From positions 44,396,297 through 44,460,296 of the forward strand of contig NC_087063.1 of the NCBI RefSeq assembly GCF_963678635.1: 64,000 nt of DNA, read 5' to 3'. Positions 22,291 through 34,000 of this stretch are shown piece after piece. Each line of letters opens with the position of its first letter. The stretch's first letter is position 1. The notes below the pieces were generated by a model. That model saw only the letters and a program-made list of their open reading frames with translations, was not told where the DNA came from and searched no databases. This stretch comes from Symsagittifera roscoffensis (taxonomy: Eukaryota > Xenacoelomorpha > Acoela > Convolutidae). The position numbers and the translations under genes are program-made.

Positions 22291-24650
22291 ATCAAAAAAA
22301 CCGAACTATTTCTGATTGAAAGACTCATTAAAGTGAAAAGATGCAACTTAGCTCCCTTGTCCGAAATATTGAACTAAGAGTGCAAGACAATCGAAATCGA
22401 GGTTACCCGAAACTGACGACGTACTAGTTCAGGCGAAAAAAAATTGTCGTTAGAGAGTAGAAGAGCCAACTGCTCAAAATTGCAATTAAACAAAAGCATT
22501 TTCAGACAAAATCGCCAGCTGAACTAATAAAAAAGCCAGAATTGCGTCAAAAAGCTAATATACGATCAATGATGAAAGTAGTCTTCTATACAGAATTTTT
22601 TTGGCCGAAAGTTTAATTTAGACAAAAAAGACTCAGCGCTAACAGCTGGCTTTGACGAAACTCATTGTTTCCATTTTCGAAAGTTTGATAGGTAGATTAG
22701 CTAATACACAACAAAAGAAACGCGTCAATATCGAAATAGTTGTTTTTAGTTGATCAATGTTGTCAGGAGAGTTCTTAGATCTTGTTATGAGTTTGGTATT
22801 TTCCGATTGATATTTTTTCTTTGTTCGCAGGGAAATTTTTTTCGTTATCCTAACATTGACACACGAATCTTCACGATTACCTTCCTGAGCGGATTGTATA
22901 AGCATTTTTCGGAACACTTGAAATAGTTTTGACTACAGCTTATGCTGTCCACTAATTCAAAACGATCCAGCAAACTCTGAAAAATGACGTGAAGAGTTAA
23001 CAAAGAACAAATTCTTCAAAAACATTCTTTAGTGTTAACCCTTAGCATCATTTGTGGTAGTTTGCTGAACTCTTCTGAAATAATGGACAAAAATGAATGT
23101 TGTTGAAATGATTTTCAACGGTCCGGAAAACGCTTATATTATACGCCAATGTAAGCAATTGTAAAGGTTAGTGAGTCAGTGATAAAATGAAGAAAATTAA
23201 GTTTCCACCGTTCATCCAGAAAAAACAACAAAATACGAAATTTCATAACAAGTTTATTGATGCCACGAGAGGAAATCTCGTGACATCAATAAGCAACTAC
23301 AATGATCTTTATCGATATCCGCGCTTTTTGTTATAATGTATCAGCAAATTGATTGCCAGAGATGTGTTCAAATCTATTCAAAATAATTGATCCATTTTTT
23401 TTTACAATTTGACGTTTTTTTAGTTCAGAAAAAGTGAAAATACCTTCACTGCAGAAAATTAGTCATTTATTCATCTTGATATACTATTTTTACTTTACGT
23501 TTTTAGTTCAGTTTTTTTTGAAACCATTGTCTACTCTTTTTGAAGAAATTGTGTTGTGATACGTGTGGCAAAATGTTGGATAAAGTACAGCACAAACTGA
23601 TAGCAAAGAAAAAATCAGGTTCAGATCTTTTGTGTTTGTTTTTCTTAGTGTTGTCACTGGATTCGCGATGATGAAGCCACAACACAATTTTTTGGCTTTT
23701 TCAGACTTTTGGCAGTTACCATTTCGGACTTTCCAGCCGTCCAATTCTAGAGGATGGAAACAATGAGTTTTGTCAAAGCCAGCTGTTGGCGCTGAGTCGT
23801 TTGTCGTCTAAGTTAATATTACGGCTAAAAATTTTTTAAATCATCAAAGATCATATATTGGCTTTTTGACGCTACTCGGTTTCTTTTCTGTTAGTTTAGG
23901 TCACTTTTTTGTCTGAAAGTTCATTTGGCCAAAAGCAATTTTAGGAATTTGGGTCGTTCACTGGCGAATGACATTTTTTTCGTCTAAATTAGAGTTTCGT
24001 AAGTTTGGCCTGCTCTAGCTTTCGATCGTCTGCACACTGAGTTCAAACTTTTGGACAATGAAAATTTATGGGCTACTTTTTGACTAAACGAGCCTTTCGG
24101 CCAGTCTGAAATTCGTCTTTTCTGCGCTAACTAAAATTCAACTCTTTTGGCTGTTGGCCGTGGGAGCCTGCTGCTTTGTTTCTTAAGTCAATTTTTTCTT
24201 CAGATTAAACTACTGAGTGCAACGAAATAATTTTATATTACAATTTTCATACAATTTTTAAGTACTGTTTATAAACCTTCAAAGCAAAATTTTTTCTATA
24301 ATGATGTTTTGGAAGCTTTCCAATTAATTAAAACCATTTCAATTGATTTTATGGATAAAATAATGAAAAATTATCATCACTTATTTTTGTTATGATTATG
24401 GGTGTATAATCATATTTTTAGAAAAAAAATGAATTCATTAAAAAATAATTTCTATGAAATATTTAAACATTTTCAACAAGATTTTTTTTGATTGAGAGCA
24501 TCTGGATTGTCAAAATGCTATTTTTTATACTGAATAACTGCTTATCATAAAGCTTCCAAAGACGCAGTTTTCTTTTAAATATTAAATTCTTGGAAACTAT
24601 CACGCCTCGATTGCATGCGACTGGGTTTTTCAAAAATCTTTTTTAGTTAG
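22170..24650. repeat. Large imperfect palindrome P2, sharing an arm with P1
   Basis: The left arm (about 21700-22930) and right arm (about 23500-24650) are inverse copies around an axis near 23214. A strong anchor is ACTCAGCGCTAACAGCTGGC (22631-22650) against its inverse at about 23778-23797. The central region of about 570 bp is not part of the arms but holds its own hairpins: 22972-23012 pairs with 23026-23068, and there is one at 23254-23292. The order is A, A', B, loop, B', A, so P1 and P2 share the A' arm. A foldback transposon inserted into another copy, or an inverted duplication, would give this layout. Confidence 0.7.
23254..23292. repeat. Strong short hairpin inside the P2 loop
   Basis: TTATTGATGCCACGAGA (23254-23270) pairs with TCTCGTGACATCAATAA (23276-23292) across a GGAAA loop, giving 16 of 17 bases paired. 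It lies in the non-palindromic centre of P2, so it may be the end of a further small element. Confidence 0.7.
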
Positions 24651-24732
24651 CGGCTTTTGCATGTTTTATTAAGAATTTTTAGTTTGTAAAATGCCTTAGT
24701 CTTACGAATCGTGATCATCTACTAAACCCTAA

Positions 24733-25660
24733 TAGTTCCGACCATTGAAAATGTGAAGAAAGGTTGTATTTGGGTGTGTTTTAGTTTTCTTTCTTGTTTT
24801 TTTTCCACGCAAAATCAGCTACCACAAATAATCATCGGACAGGGTTGAATTATATATCATATTAAAGCTCTTTCAGTCGTGATTTGAACTATCTTAAAAA
24901 ATTTCAAACAAGTTTTCACAGGGTCGAGAAAAACCGGTGTGAAATTTTTGATTTATGGTCTAAGTTTGAGCTAATAAGTAAAATACGTAGTAATTGAAAG
25001 AGCTTATTTATTTTTAGTTGAAGCTGTGAAAGCTTAGTTTTAATCATGCAAAGGAAATTTTTGGGTTTTAGCGCAATTTTGGTATTAAAAATGGAACCTG
25101 ATCTAAACTATATTTTATTATTGGTCATAAATTAGATATTTTATCACTATAAAATATTTAATATTAACCAATCATGATCCATCTAACTAACAACCCACTT
25201 ATTTGTAAGTGCTGAAATTCTTGCAATTTCAGCACCAGAGAGATTTGAATTTAACTTAGAAATTAGTTACCTCTCCAAGAGAACTTTAGCAATCGCAATA
25301 AGCCAGTATACTCTAGATCTACTGAGCCTAGCAGAGACTAGTTAAACACCCTGAGACTAGTAGATATAAGAGTAATATTAGGATCGGTATTAGACCAAGA
25401 AGTTGCACGAATCTATCCGGCCGAAAATAAGATAGCGTGACGAACAGACGTTGTACCCTATCCGAAATTACTCTATGAGATAGACCTAAGAACATAACTC
25501 AAAAACTTGAAGAGTAAAAATAAACCTTTTTCAAAATTTTTTCTTCTATTGACCTATTTTACTATGACTTTCAAATAGGTTCTAATTTTTCGTTCAGATT
25601 TTTTAAAAATTTTAATTTTGATTAGTTTAACTGATGAGATTATTTTTAAAGAGAGTGGAA
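24733..25660 (+). mobile_element. Helentron-like element, copy 4, split by a solo LTR
   Basis: It starts at TAGTTCCGACC (24733-24743) and is similar to the reverse complement of the element at 11945-12480 up to 25091, then again from 25502 to about 25620 after the LTR insertion. Shared landmarks include the string CAGCTACCACAAATAATCAT and TTTTACTATGACT. The hairpin end is not recognisable beyond 25660, so the copy is truncated or degenerate there. Confidence 0.6.
25092..25501 (+). repeat. Solo LTR of the 1-6190 retrotransposon family
   Basis: It is 410 bp, starting TGGAACCTGATC and ending ATAACTCA, homologous over its whole length to the LTR at 5781-6190 in the opposite orientation. It is flanked on both sides by AAAA. 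The uninterrupted repeat at 12153-12157 shows the empty site as a run of five T (five A on the other strand), exactly as expected for a 4-bp target duplication. It probably arose by recombination between two LTRs. Confidence 0.88.
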
Positions 25661-25689
25661 AGATAGAAAAAAATCTCTTTTACGGAGAT

Positions 25690-25850
25690 CTTTGGAAACT
25701 ACAGAAACTAAGATTAGTACTAAGTTGTAATGAACTAAGGTTTTGCACGAACCTATCCCGCTGAAAGTAAACAGCGTGACAAATAGACAAGGCACATTCC
25801 ATTTGAACTACTCTATGAGAAGCCATTTCGAACATATCTAGCTAGACACC
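25690..25850 (+). repeat. Degenerate LTR fragment of the same family
   Basis: The order of short blocks (TTGCACGAA, CTATCC, AGCGTGACAAATAGAC, CTACTCTATGAGA) matches the 3' half of the solo LTR (about 25390-25490) with many substitutions. It lies about 190 bp downstream of the solo LTR and lacks the 5' half, so it is an older insertion. Confidence 0.5.
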
Positions 25851-26512
25851 CAAATTTGAAAAACGTAGAAAGAAGTCACTAATTTTTTTGTTTCTTTAGA
25901 TGTTTCGACAAAACTTTTTAAAACTCGAACAAAATAGTCAGCAAGTCGCTTTCTTGCATGTGAACTAGTTTTTTTTCAGGTCATTTGTTGATCCAACTGA
26001 TTATTTTCTCTTGGGATTCTGAAAATGAATTATGACCTTCTCAGGGCTTTTTAAACTTATAGATTTATGAAGCCTCTGGTACGCAACTTATGATTACCAA
26101 TGGTAAATGTATCGAATATGCCCAGACTGCGGTCATCTACTTGTCGATCTATCTTTAATTCTCAAAAGACCAGACGTAGAGAAAATATTTATTCTACAAG
26201 ATAAAACTAGGGCTTAAGCAAAGTTTGACTTGGGCAAGACTTTGATGCATTGATAACTACTATGTTTGCTCTGAAAGGGATTAAGACAGATAAGTTTCCA
26301 CATTAACCATTGATGTTGGCCGTGAGCTGATTATTTCGAATTCCTCCTTATCAAAGAATAATCGCCTTTCATATACTGAAATTCCTGTTCGACTGAAACT
26401 TCTCAGACTTTCTTTTCCAGGTGCTTGAACAGTTCTTTCAAGCCAGTTTCAGAGATTTGCAACAACAAAATTGGAATTGGCAAATAGTTATTGTCATATT
26501 GTTGACAAAATC
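25851..26512. other. Gene-poor spacer
   Basis: AT-rich, with no supported ORF or repeat that I can delimit. Confidence 0.3.
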
Positions 26513-26520
26513 GTTTAACG

Positions 26521-26731
26521 GCTCTTTTCCAGTCCCCTCTTTCAAAATACCGAGTTTTATGTTTGTTTTATGTGTTATTACGGCTAAATGCGTGATGTTA
26601 CGCTGTAAGTATGAAGAACAAATCTGTTCAGAATTGTCGATTTGTTCACCACGCCAAATTTTGTTGCATTATGACAACGTTAAATAGACTTTTTAAAATT
26701 GAATTTGAAAGGGGGGAACTGGAAAAGAGCC
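26521..26731. mobile_element. hAT-type MITE with 8-bp target duplication
   Basis: It is 211 bp, starting GGCTCTTTTCCAGTCCCC and ending with the inverse (GGGGGGAACTGGAAAAGAGCC). The flanks are the 8-bp direct repeat CGTTTAAC (26513-26520 and 26732-26739). An 8-bp duplication is characteristic of hAT-family insertion. Related terminal strings occur at about 17500 and 17605, so a family is present. Confidence 0.8.
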
Positions 26732-26739
26732 CGTTTAAC

Positions 26740-27260
26740 TTGAGCGCCCTAATTAGTCAGAAAGGGCACTTTTTATATCAGATTTAAGCTCGGCATTCAC
26801 GTGCTAAAATGCGAGAACAATTTATATCTAAAAAAAAAAAATTTCGACAATTTTGCATCTCTTTTTGACAAAATGCAAGCTATTTTTTCACGAAAATTGC
26901 ATGCATTTGAGGGTTTTGGACAACTTTGAAATGTGACTGATCATTTGCATACCAAAGTTGTCACTTATTGTTCCGACTGTCAAATATTGCTCTGAAGTGA
27001 AGTTTTGCAAAGTAATAGTTTGCATAGGTTTAACCTAGGCGGAGAGGGGGGGGGGGGGGGGGGGGTTGAGCTGGACTCGGAAAAGAGCAAGAGCAAAATG
27101 TTGAAAATTAAGGAAATTAATCTCCATTAATCTAAAATTATATAAGCTGCGAAATCTTAGAATACTTATTTAAACATAAATTCTCTAAACTAATTTCTTT
27201 GTAGCATTAAACTTTTAAGTCATTCCTGTGGTGATCGGATTGTTTGAGTTTCAGCGAAGT
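26740..27260. other. Spacer with a long G run
   Basis: No gene. It contains a run of about 18 G, broken by one spacer, at 27047-27066 and a lone TGTTCCGAC (26979-26987) like the end of the Helentron-like family without a recognisable partner. Confidence 0.35.
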
Positions 27261-27269
27261 AAATTATTG

Positions 27270-28470
27270 TATAATAACTTACAAAAAGTTGGAACACACA
27301 GGTTTGATTTTTAAAAACAATTTGCCAATTTTCAGCAGTTTTTGATTCATTGGTAGTATTTTTTGCACGCAAACTTGAATTTTTAGGTGACCTTGGTTTG
27401 TACTTTTTTCTGAAAAATTAGATTTTGCATGCATAAGGTGTCTGAAATTGGTCATTTGCTCTCTTGAATGAATTAATTTTATCTGTTCCAGTTTTTTGCA
27501 ATTACCTTTATATCAAAAACCGAAAATAAAATAACCTCAAAAACGTTCAATACATTTGTGAAACGTGTGAAAAACTATACATGGCTGTAATGATATGCAA
27601 AAGTAATTGAAAAGAGCATTCAGACAATTTTTCAATGCAAAAACTAATTTTTCTGACAAAAAGTGTGTCTATTAAAAAAAATCAATTTTGTCTACAAAAA
27701 TTCAAAAATTGCTCCTAATTTGCAAACTGCTTTTTAAATTAATTTTTTCTGTTCAAGTTTATTGCAACTAATTATTGAGAGTAGCAAAGAGTAGAAACAG
27801 AAAAAAAACTAAAAGAAAGAGAAAACGACCAATTTCTGACAGTTTTTGCACGCAATAAAAATGTCCCAAAGTCACCTAACAAATGAGACTTGTATATAAA
27901 AATGCTCAAAATTGGCAGATTGTTCTTTTTGATCATCTCTCTTTGTTGCAATTTTTTTGCAACTTTTTGTATAGTTAATGCCAAATTATTGACAATATTG
28001 GTGACCTTGAACAAAAGTGGTTAGTTAAGGCTAATTAAAATTTTTTAATGGGTTTTTTACGTGCTCAAATGGGTGACAAATTAATTTCAGGCTTCAAAAT
28101 GATCAGTTTTTCGTTAATTAACTTCGTTTAATTTTATTGACCTAAGAGCATATTACCACGAATTTGGCATTAACTTTATATAGAGTAGCAAAAAGTTCGG
28201 ACAGACAAAAATAATTTAAAAGTGCAAATGACCTTCTTCAGACAATTTTTGCATTCAAAAGCTATTTTTTCAGACAAAAAGTATGTCTTAATGTCACCTA
28301 AAAACTCAAAATTGCATGCAAAAATTGCTCAAAATCGACAGATTGCTCTTTTTAATTATTTCTGCCTGTCCGAATTTTTTGCAACTCTCTATGATTTTAT
28401 TATAATTTTAAGCAAAAAATTGGAACAGACAAAAAATTGAAAAAAGCAATCTGTCAGTTTTGAGCAATTT
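27270..28470. repeat. Array of short palindromic modules
   Basis: About 200-bp units are bordered by the pair GCAAAAAGTTSGAACAGACA and its inverse (TGTCTGTTCCAATTTTTTGC), with GCAATTTGTC-like and TTGCATGCAAAA strings between. Borders recur near 27285, 27490, 27590, 27750, 27785, 27960, 28190, 28375 and 28420, and again inside the palindrome at 29925-30640. This looks like repeated insertion of one foldback MITE family, in both orientations. Confidence 0.55.
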
Positions 28471-28554
28471 TTTAGTGCAAATTAGATTTTTAGTTAATCA
28501 TGTGTCATATTTTTTGTCTGAAAAATTAGAATTTCTGAAACACAGTGCTGATTT

Positions 28555-29260
28555 AAATAAACCGGACAAAATGCGTTAAACTTGAAAATTAAAGCGCGTT
28601 TTTCTCAAATTGGGTTAAATTTAGATGAAATTTAAGATGACAAAACTTGCTTAAAATTTTAGCAGAATTAAAATGGTGTAATTTGTTTTGCGAAGTTCGA
28701 GCTCAAATTTTTACCCAAAAATTGGTCATTTTGGTTTTTCTTAGTTAATAAAAATTTATGCCAAAAAATACCCGGTCGATCACAAACATAAATATATCAA
28801 AGTGAGCCCATTACAAAGCTCAACAAACTTTAACGAGGATCTTTTCTCCGAAACATTGTTTAAGTTAAATCATTTTTGTTTGATAGACAAAAAAAGTCGT
28901 TTTTACTATATAAATTACCAACTTTTTGTTTAAAATCAATTTTAAAACAGTTTGCAAATTTTTTCGGAGAATATACCTTTTTTTAAAGTTTGTTGAACTA
29001 CGTAAGGGGCTCACTTTGACATAAATATGTTTGTGATCGCCCGGGTTTTTTTGGCGTAATTTTTTGATTAACTAAGAAAAGCCAAAATGACCAACTTTGG
29101 GGTAAAAATTTGAGCCCGAATTTGGCTAAACAAATTACAGCATGTTAGCTCTGTTAAAATTTTAAGCAAGTTTTGTCTCCATAAGTTTTCACCCAAACCA
29201 ACCCAATTTGAGAAAAACCCGTTTTGAATTTCAAGTTCAACTCGTTTTGTCCAGTTAATT
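28555..29260. repeat. Imperfect palindrome P3
   Basis: The left arm starting GGACAAAATGCGTTAAACTTG (28563) is the inverse of the right arm ending CAACTCGTTTTGTCC (29238-29252). The axis is near 28907 and each arm is about 340 bp. It is embedded in the module array. There is no coding content. Confidence 0.75.
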
Positions 29261-29924
29261 TACATGTAGATCATTTGCTCTTTTAAATTGATTATGTCTG
29301 TTCTAATTATTTTGCTACTCTCTATATAGAAAGTTGCAAAAAGTCGGACAAACAGATTAAATAAAAAGAACAACTGTCTAGACATCAACGGAAATTAAAT
29401 CTGAAATAAACATAACGTCGAAAGTTCACAAAGCTGAGTTTCACTCAAAACCTATATAATCGGCGGAAAATTGCATTCGAAGCGTCGAATAGTAAACCCT
29501 GAAACAGGAAAATTAATGCTCAGGTGGCTAAGTTTTTCTGCCATTAGTTTCTAATTTTTGAACAATATGATGATCTTAACTTCCGTTAAATTTTTTTTGC
29601 GCGGCCTAATCTGTTTTTTTTTTGTTATTGAAATTAACTCTAGATTTCGAATTTTTAACTAATTTTTCAAACTGTTTTATAGTAAAATCTGGAAGTTCAT
29701 CGCAGCAATCAAAAAACAGGCTAGCATAATAATCGGATATTCGACAATCTCGCTATTTGGTTTGGTCTGAAAAAAAGTTCAAGGTTGTTCGGCTTCAGAT
29801 TATGCCTGCAAAAAAGCGTCGAAAAGCACTAATTGCTCATTTTAATTAATTCTACTGTCCAAACTTTTAAAAAGCAAAAAAGCAAAAAACCATGCCAAGC
29901 ACGGCGAGCAATAAAAAATTTATA

Positions 29925-30640
29925 CATATAGTTGCAAAAATTTGGAAAGACAGAATTAATTAAAGAGAGCAATTGTACCATTTTGACAAATTTGTGCATG
30001 CAACTTTTGTTCTTTCAGACAACCCTGACATCAAATTTGCTCTAATTAAGAAAATTTTGCATGCAAAATTTTTTCAAATTGAGTTAATTTCTCTTTTTAA
30101 ATAATTTTGTCTGACCAAATTTTTTGCTACTTATTATTTTATTAGTAGTAGCAAAAAATTAGAACAGACTGAAATCATCAAAAAGAGCAATTTGTCAATT
30201 TTGGTTTCTGAAAGAGGTCATTCTGTGAAAGTAATTATCTTTCTTCCAACTTTTTGCTCCTATCTATATCTCCTATCTGCACGCAGAGACCAAATATGAA
30301 TAGAGCAAAAAGTTGGAAGAGAGATAATTACTTTCACAGAGCAAATTACCTACTTCAAAAAGGAAATGGACAAATTGCTCTTTGTAATGATTTCAGTCTG
30401 TTCCAATTTTTTGCTGCTACTAATAAATTAATTAGTAGCAAAAAATTTGAACAGACAAAATTATTTAAAAAGAGTAATTTACCTTATTTGAAAAAAAGTT
30501 TTGCATGCAAATTCTTTTAACTAAAGCAAATTTGATGTCAAGGTTGTCTGAAAGAACAAAATTGCATGCAAAAATTTGTCAAAATGGTATTATTGCTCAG
30601 TTTGAGGAAATCTGACTGTCCAAACGTTTTGCAATAATCT
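29925..30640. repeat. Imperfect palindrome P4 with nested hairpins
   Basis: Arms of about 350 bp lie around an axis near 30283. The inner pair GAAAGTAATTATCTTTCTTC and its inverse (about 30228-30343) is almost perfect, and the outer pairs contain the borders of the module family. The whole could fold into one long stem. Confidence 0.75.
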
Positions 30641-31064
30641 GCATGTTTTTTTGCTCGGTTGTTTCATTAATCAGTTGTTCATTATTTTTCTAAATTTGTT
30701 GCAATCGGAGGTCTGTCAAATTTATAAAAACCGAACGGCAGCACGCGTCTCAGTAAACACCAAAAACCTTTTATTAGTCAATCCTTCTGACTCGTTTGGC
30801 GTGCTAAGATGCCAGTCTAGAGAACCAACCTGATAAATTGTAAAGCGTATGCATACTGCCAGGGCACTGACAGAGAGTTTTTATCATTACAAGTTTAACT
30901 ACAAGAAAATTTCTTTAGTGCGCTGCTCTTGAAAGCTTTCTGCATCTGAACCATTCTTCTTTAGGACGACTCCGATCAGTGCCCCGCCCGCTTAGATAAA
31001 CCCTCACCGCAAACAGTATTGCCACCAGTTAGGCAAAAACTATAGAATATTCTAGTCATCAGTT
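30641..31064. other. 5' flank of the receptor gene
   Basis: No ORF is supported. It lies directly upstream of the receptor start codon and presumably holds its promoter and 5' UTR. No specific element is assigned. Confidence 0.3.
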
Positions 31065-34000
31065 ATGGATTGTTGCATGAAGCCCACTGTGTTTCAAGTT
31101 ATATTAATTGTTATACAAGTTAATACTTTTACGAGTATCGCTGCAGGGGACTTTCAAGTGAAAAACCTCGTGATTGGCGAACCAGTTTCGGGTAAAACAG
31201 AATTTAGACTTGGTGTTATGGCTCCCGATTTTATGGATTACAGCTTATCACCCCTTTCTCTCAATTCAACTGTAGTTACGCTCAAGTACAGCGTTGAAAA
31301 AATGTTGCCAGAGCTGCTCCCAAATTATTATTTCAATATGAGGTACAACGGTACAAGTCTGGTAATTGAGTCCTTAAAACAGTTAAGTAGTTGAAAAATA
31401 CACGAACCAAGTTTGCAGGTTCGAGTTAATAATGATAATGCAAAACCCGTGCATTTGCTCAGTGAAATTGCAGCTCCCACTTCCGAAAAAAAAAACAATT
31501 TTTGAAATGATACAGTCACCGGTCATAGAAATTGCAACTTTTTGTTTTCAACGAGCAAATGAACAAAATTTTTCTTGACGTTTCTCTATTCTCCGGCAAT
31601 TATTTAAGATACAGGGTTCAATTTATGACAAAATATAGATGAAACTAAATGTAGACAATTGTTTTGAGCCCAATAGTTCACATTCATTATCTTGTTTGCG
31701 AGGATCTTTCCACAGCAAGAACACCTCTAAAAATAGTTTAATATACTGGCTAATGTACGCTATCGAAATAACTTTTTTCCCAAAGTTTGATTAAGTTTAG
31801 TCCTTAAAATTAGTTTCATTTACTTTTTGTCAAAACTTGAACCCTGTATCTCAAATAGTTGCAGGGAAAACTGACGGGATTCGTTGCTCATACTTAACGA
31901 TAATTACGCATCCGATTAGCAAGCATAGCCAATAGGAAAATTGTATTTTTTTCATGTATGAACTTGTATAAAAGAATCATTAAACTGTTCCGAAGGTTTA
32001 CTTTTTGTTACTGTTCCGACTTTCGAAACGAAAGTAACGATAAATTTGTGCTCGGGGTGGGTTTTTTTTTCTTCAGACAAAATTTGACTTTTTAACTAGC
32101 CATTTTTGACGGAATTTTTTTTATAACATTCGAAAGGTATTGTTGTCCTGAGCTCAAATTTGAAAATATATTTTACCTGTGATCCTTTTTCATAATGTTA
32201 CAGGGGTTTAAAAATATAATTCGTGCTATTAACGCGTAAGCGGAGAGTTAATCCGTCTTAGAAATCGTTCCAAATTGGTTGAAAGAAGCTTATTTGCCAT
32301 AATTGATTTGTTACAAGGAGCGAAATCTATCTTTTTGTACTTTATATGGCGTGTGGGGGGATGATTTTCATAAAAATTTTCAAATTAAAAAAAGATTTTC
32401 ATTTTGTTTTATTACATTTATTTTTTAATGTTAATACTGCTCCATAAACCTTAAAAGGCAGTCGGAAAATTCAGGGCTTCGCCCTGATACGAGCAGTCTT
32501 GTTTTCATCAGCTTATTATTTGTACAGTTGGCATAGTGGCAATATCTATATCCGGAAAAGCACAAAAGGCGCAAACAGAAAAAAACTCGAAAGAAAAAAC
32601 TGTCGACCAGTCGTTTTCTGCCAAAATTTTGTTAAATTAGCTAATGCAATAACGCGGTTTTATATTGCAATTTCAGCAATTTTAAGTTTCCACTTTGATT
32701 TTTTAAATACTTTTTTGTTTTGCCGAAAAATATTATCCCGCATAAATGGTTTCGGTTTATGTCATCTTCTCTTTTTTTAAACAAGTTTTCTGATTGGTTT
32801 AAATTTTGTATCCCTACCTGAAATACCAGAAATACTTCTCGGAAGTGTTCGATTAATATATCATCTTACAGCCCTGTATGTGACAGTTTGAAGGATATTA
32901 AAAATTTCAAAAAATTTCAGTGTTGAAGCAACCGGTGTGAAATTTTTGAGCACGCAAGGAATGTTTTCTAAACCAAAAAATTCTTTTTCGAGGAGCATGT
33001 TGTCAATTACACCCCTATTTAGTAATTCTATCAAATATGACTAAGCTCCTGGTTTTCGTTCAGTTTCAGATAATTTCATCACAACTTGAGTTAGAAAACG
33101 ACGCAAATTGAAAAAGAAACTCTTTTTTTCCTTAAGCTTTTTATCTTACTCTGGTCAAAATTTTCTGTGCTACTTTCACAGCAACCGGATCTCTGGTCAT
33201 ATTTCCCGAACAACTGGTCATATTTCCCGAAGTGGAGTTTCAAAAATAAATAGCCGAAAATTTTTCTTGAAATTAGTTAAACTTACTTTTTTGTTTAACT
33301 TTCGCCAATTTTTTCCCTCAAATTGAACATTGGTCGAGACAAACGTTAACAAATTTAAAGATTAAGTTTCCCCCTTGATTCCCAAATTTCCAAAATTTCC
33401 AGTTTCCCAAATGTTTTAATCGACTCAATGGCTTTCGTCTCACTTTCTGTCCGCTAGCTGTATTCGCGAAGCTTGACAAGTTGTGCGAAGCTCCGCTCGA
33501 CCTCTGTCTTGATAATGATGCAGTGATGTTTTTGATGGACCTATTTTTTCCATTGTTAATACACTGGCACTCATTCAAACGCTTTTTAAAAAAAACCACT
33601 TGCTATACTTGTTGTCTGCACCCAGATACCATACTTGTACCAATTTTAGTTACGTGGATTCCAGTTGCGATTCCGAAAAATTCATCATTACAACAGATTT
33701 GATACATTATTACAGAATCCAGGCTATTTTTGGTCCTATGTGCATAAACCTGTTGGCGTCAACCGCCTCTGCAGCCAAAACAGTTGGAATAAATGCATTG
33801 ACGGTTGGCAGTCAAAGTTTGGCTAATGGTAAAGATACTATGGTGCGACTGATTTCCCCCTTTAAGCACTACGGAAGCTTAGACAAAACAAACGCGGGTC
33901 TTGATCTCAATTACGCTTACGTTGTGAACATCCTATTTGTTCATTTCGGATGGCCAATTTCTGATATAGTCGCAGTTTATCATTCTAACCATACGAACTC

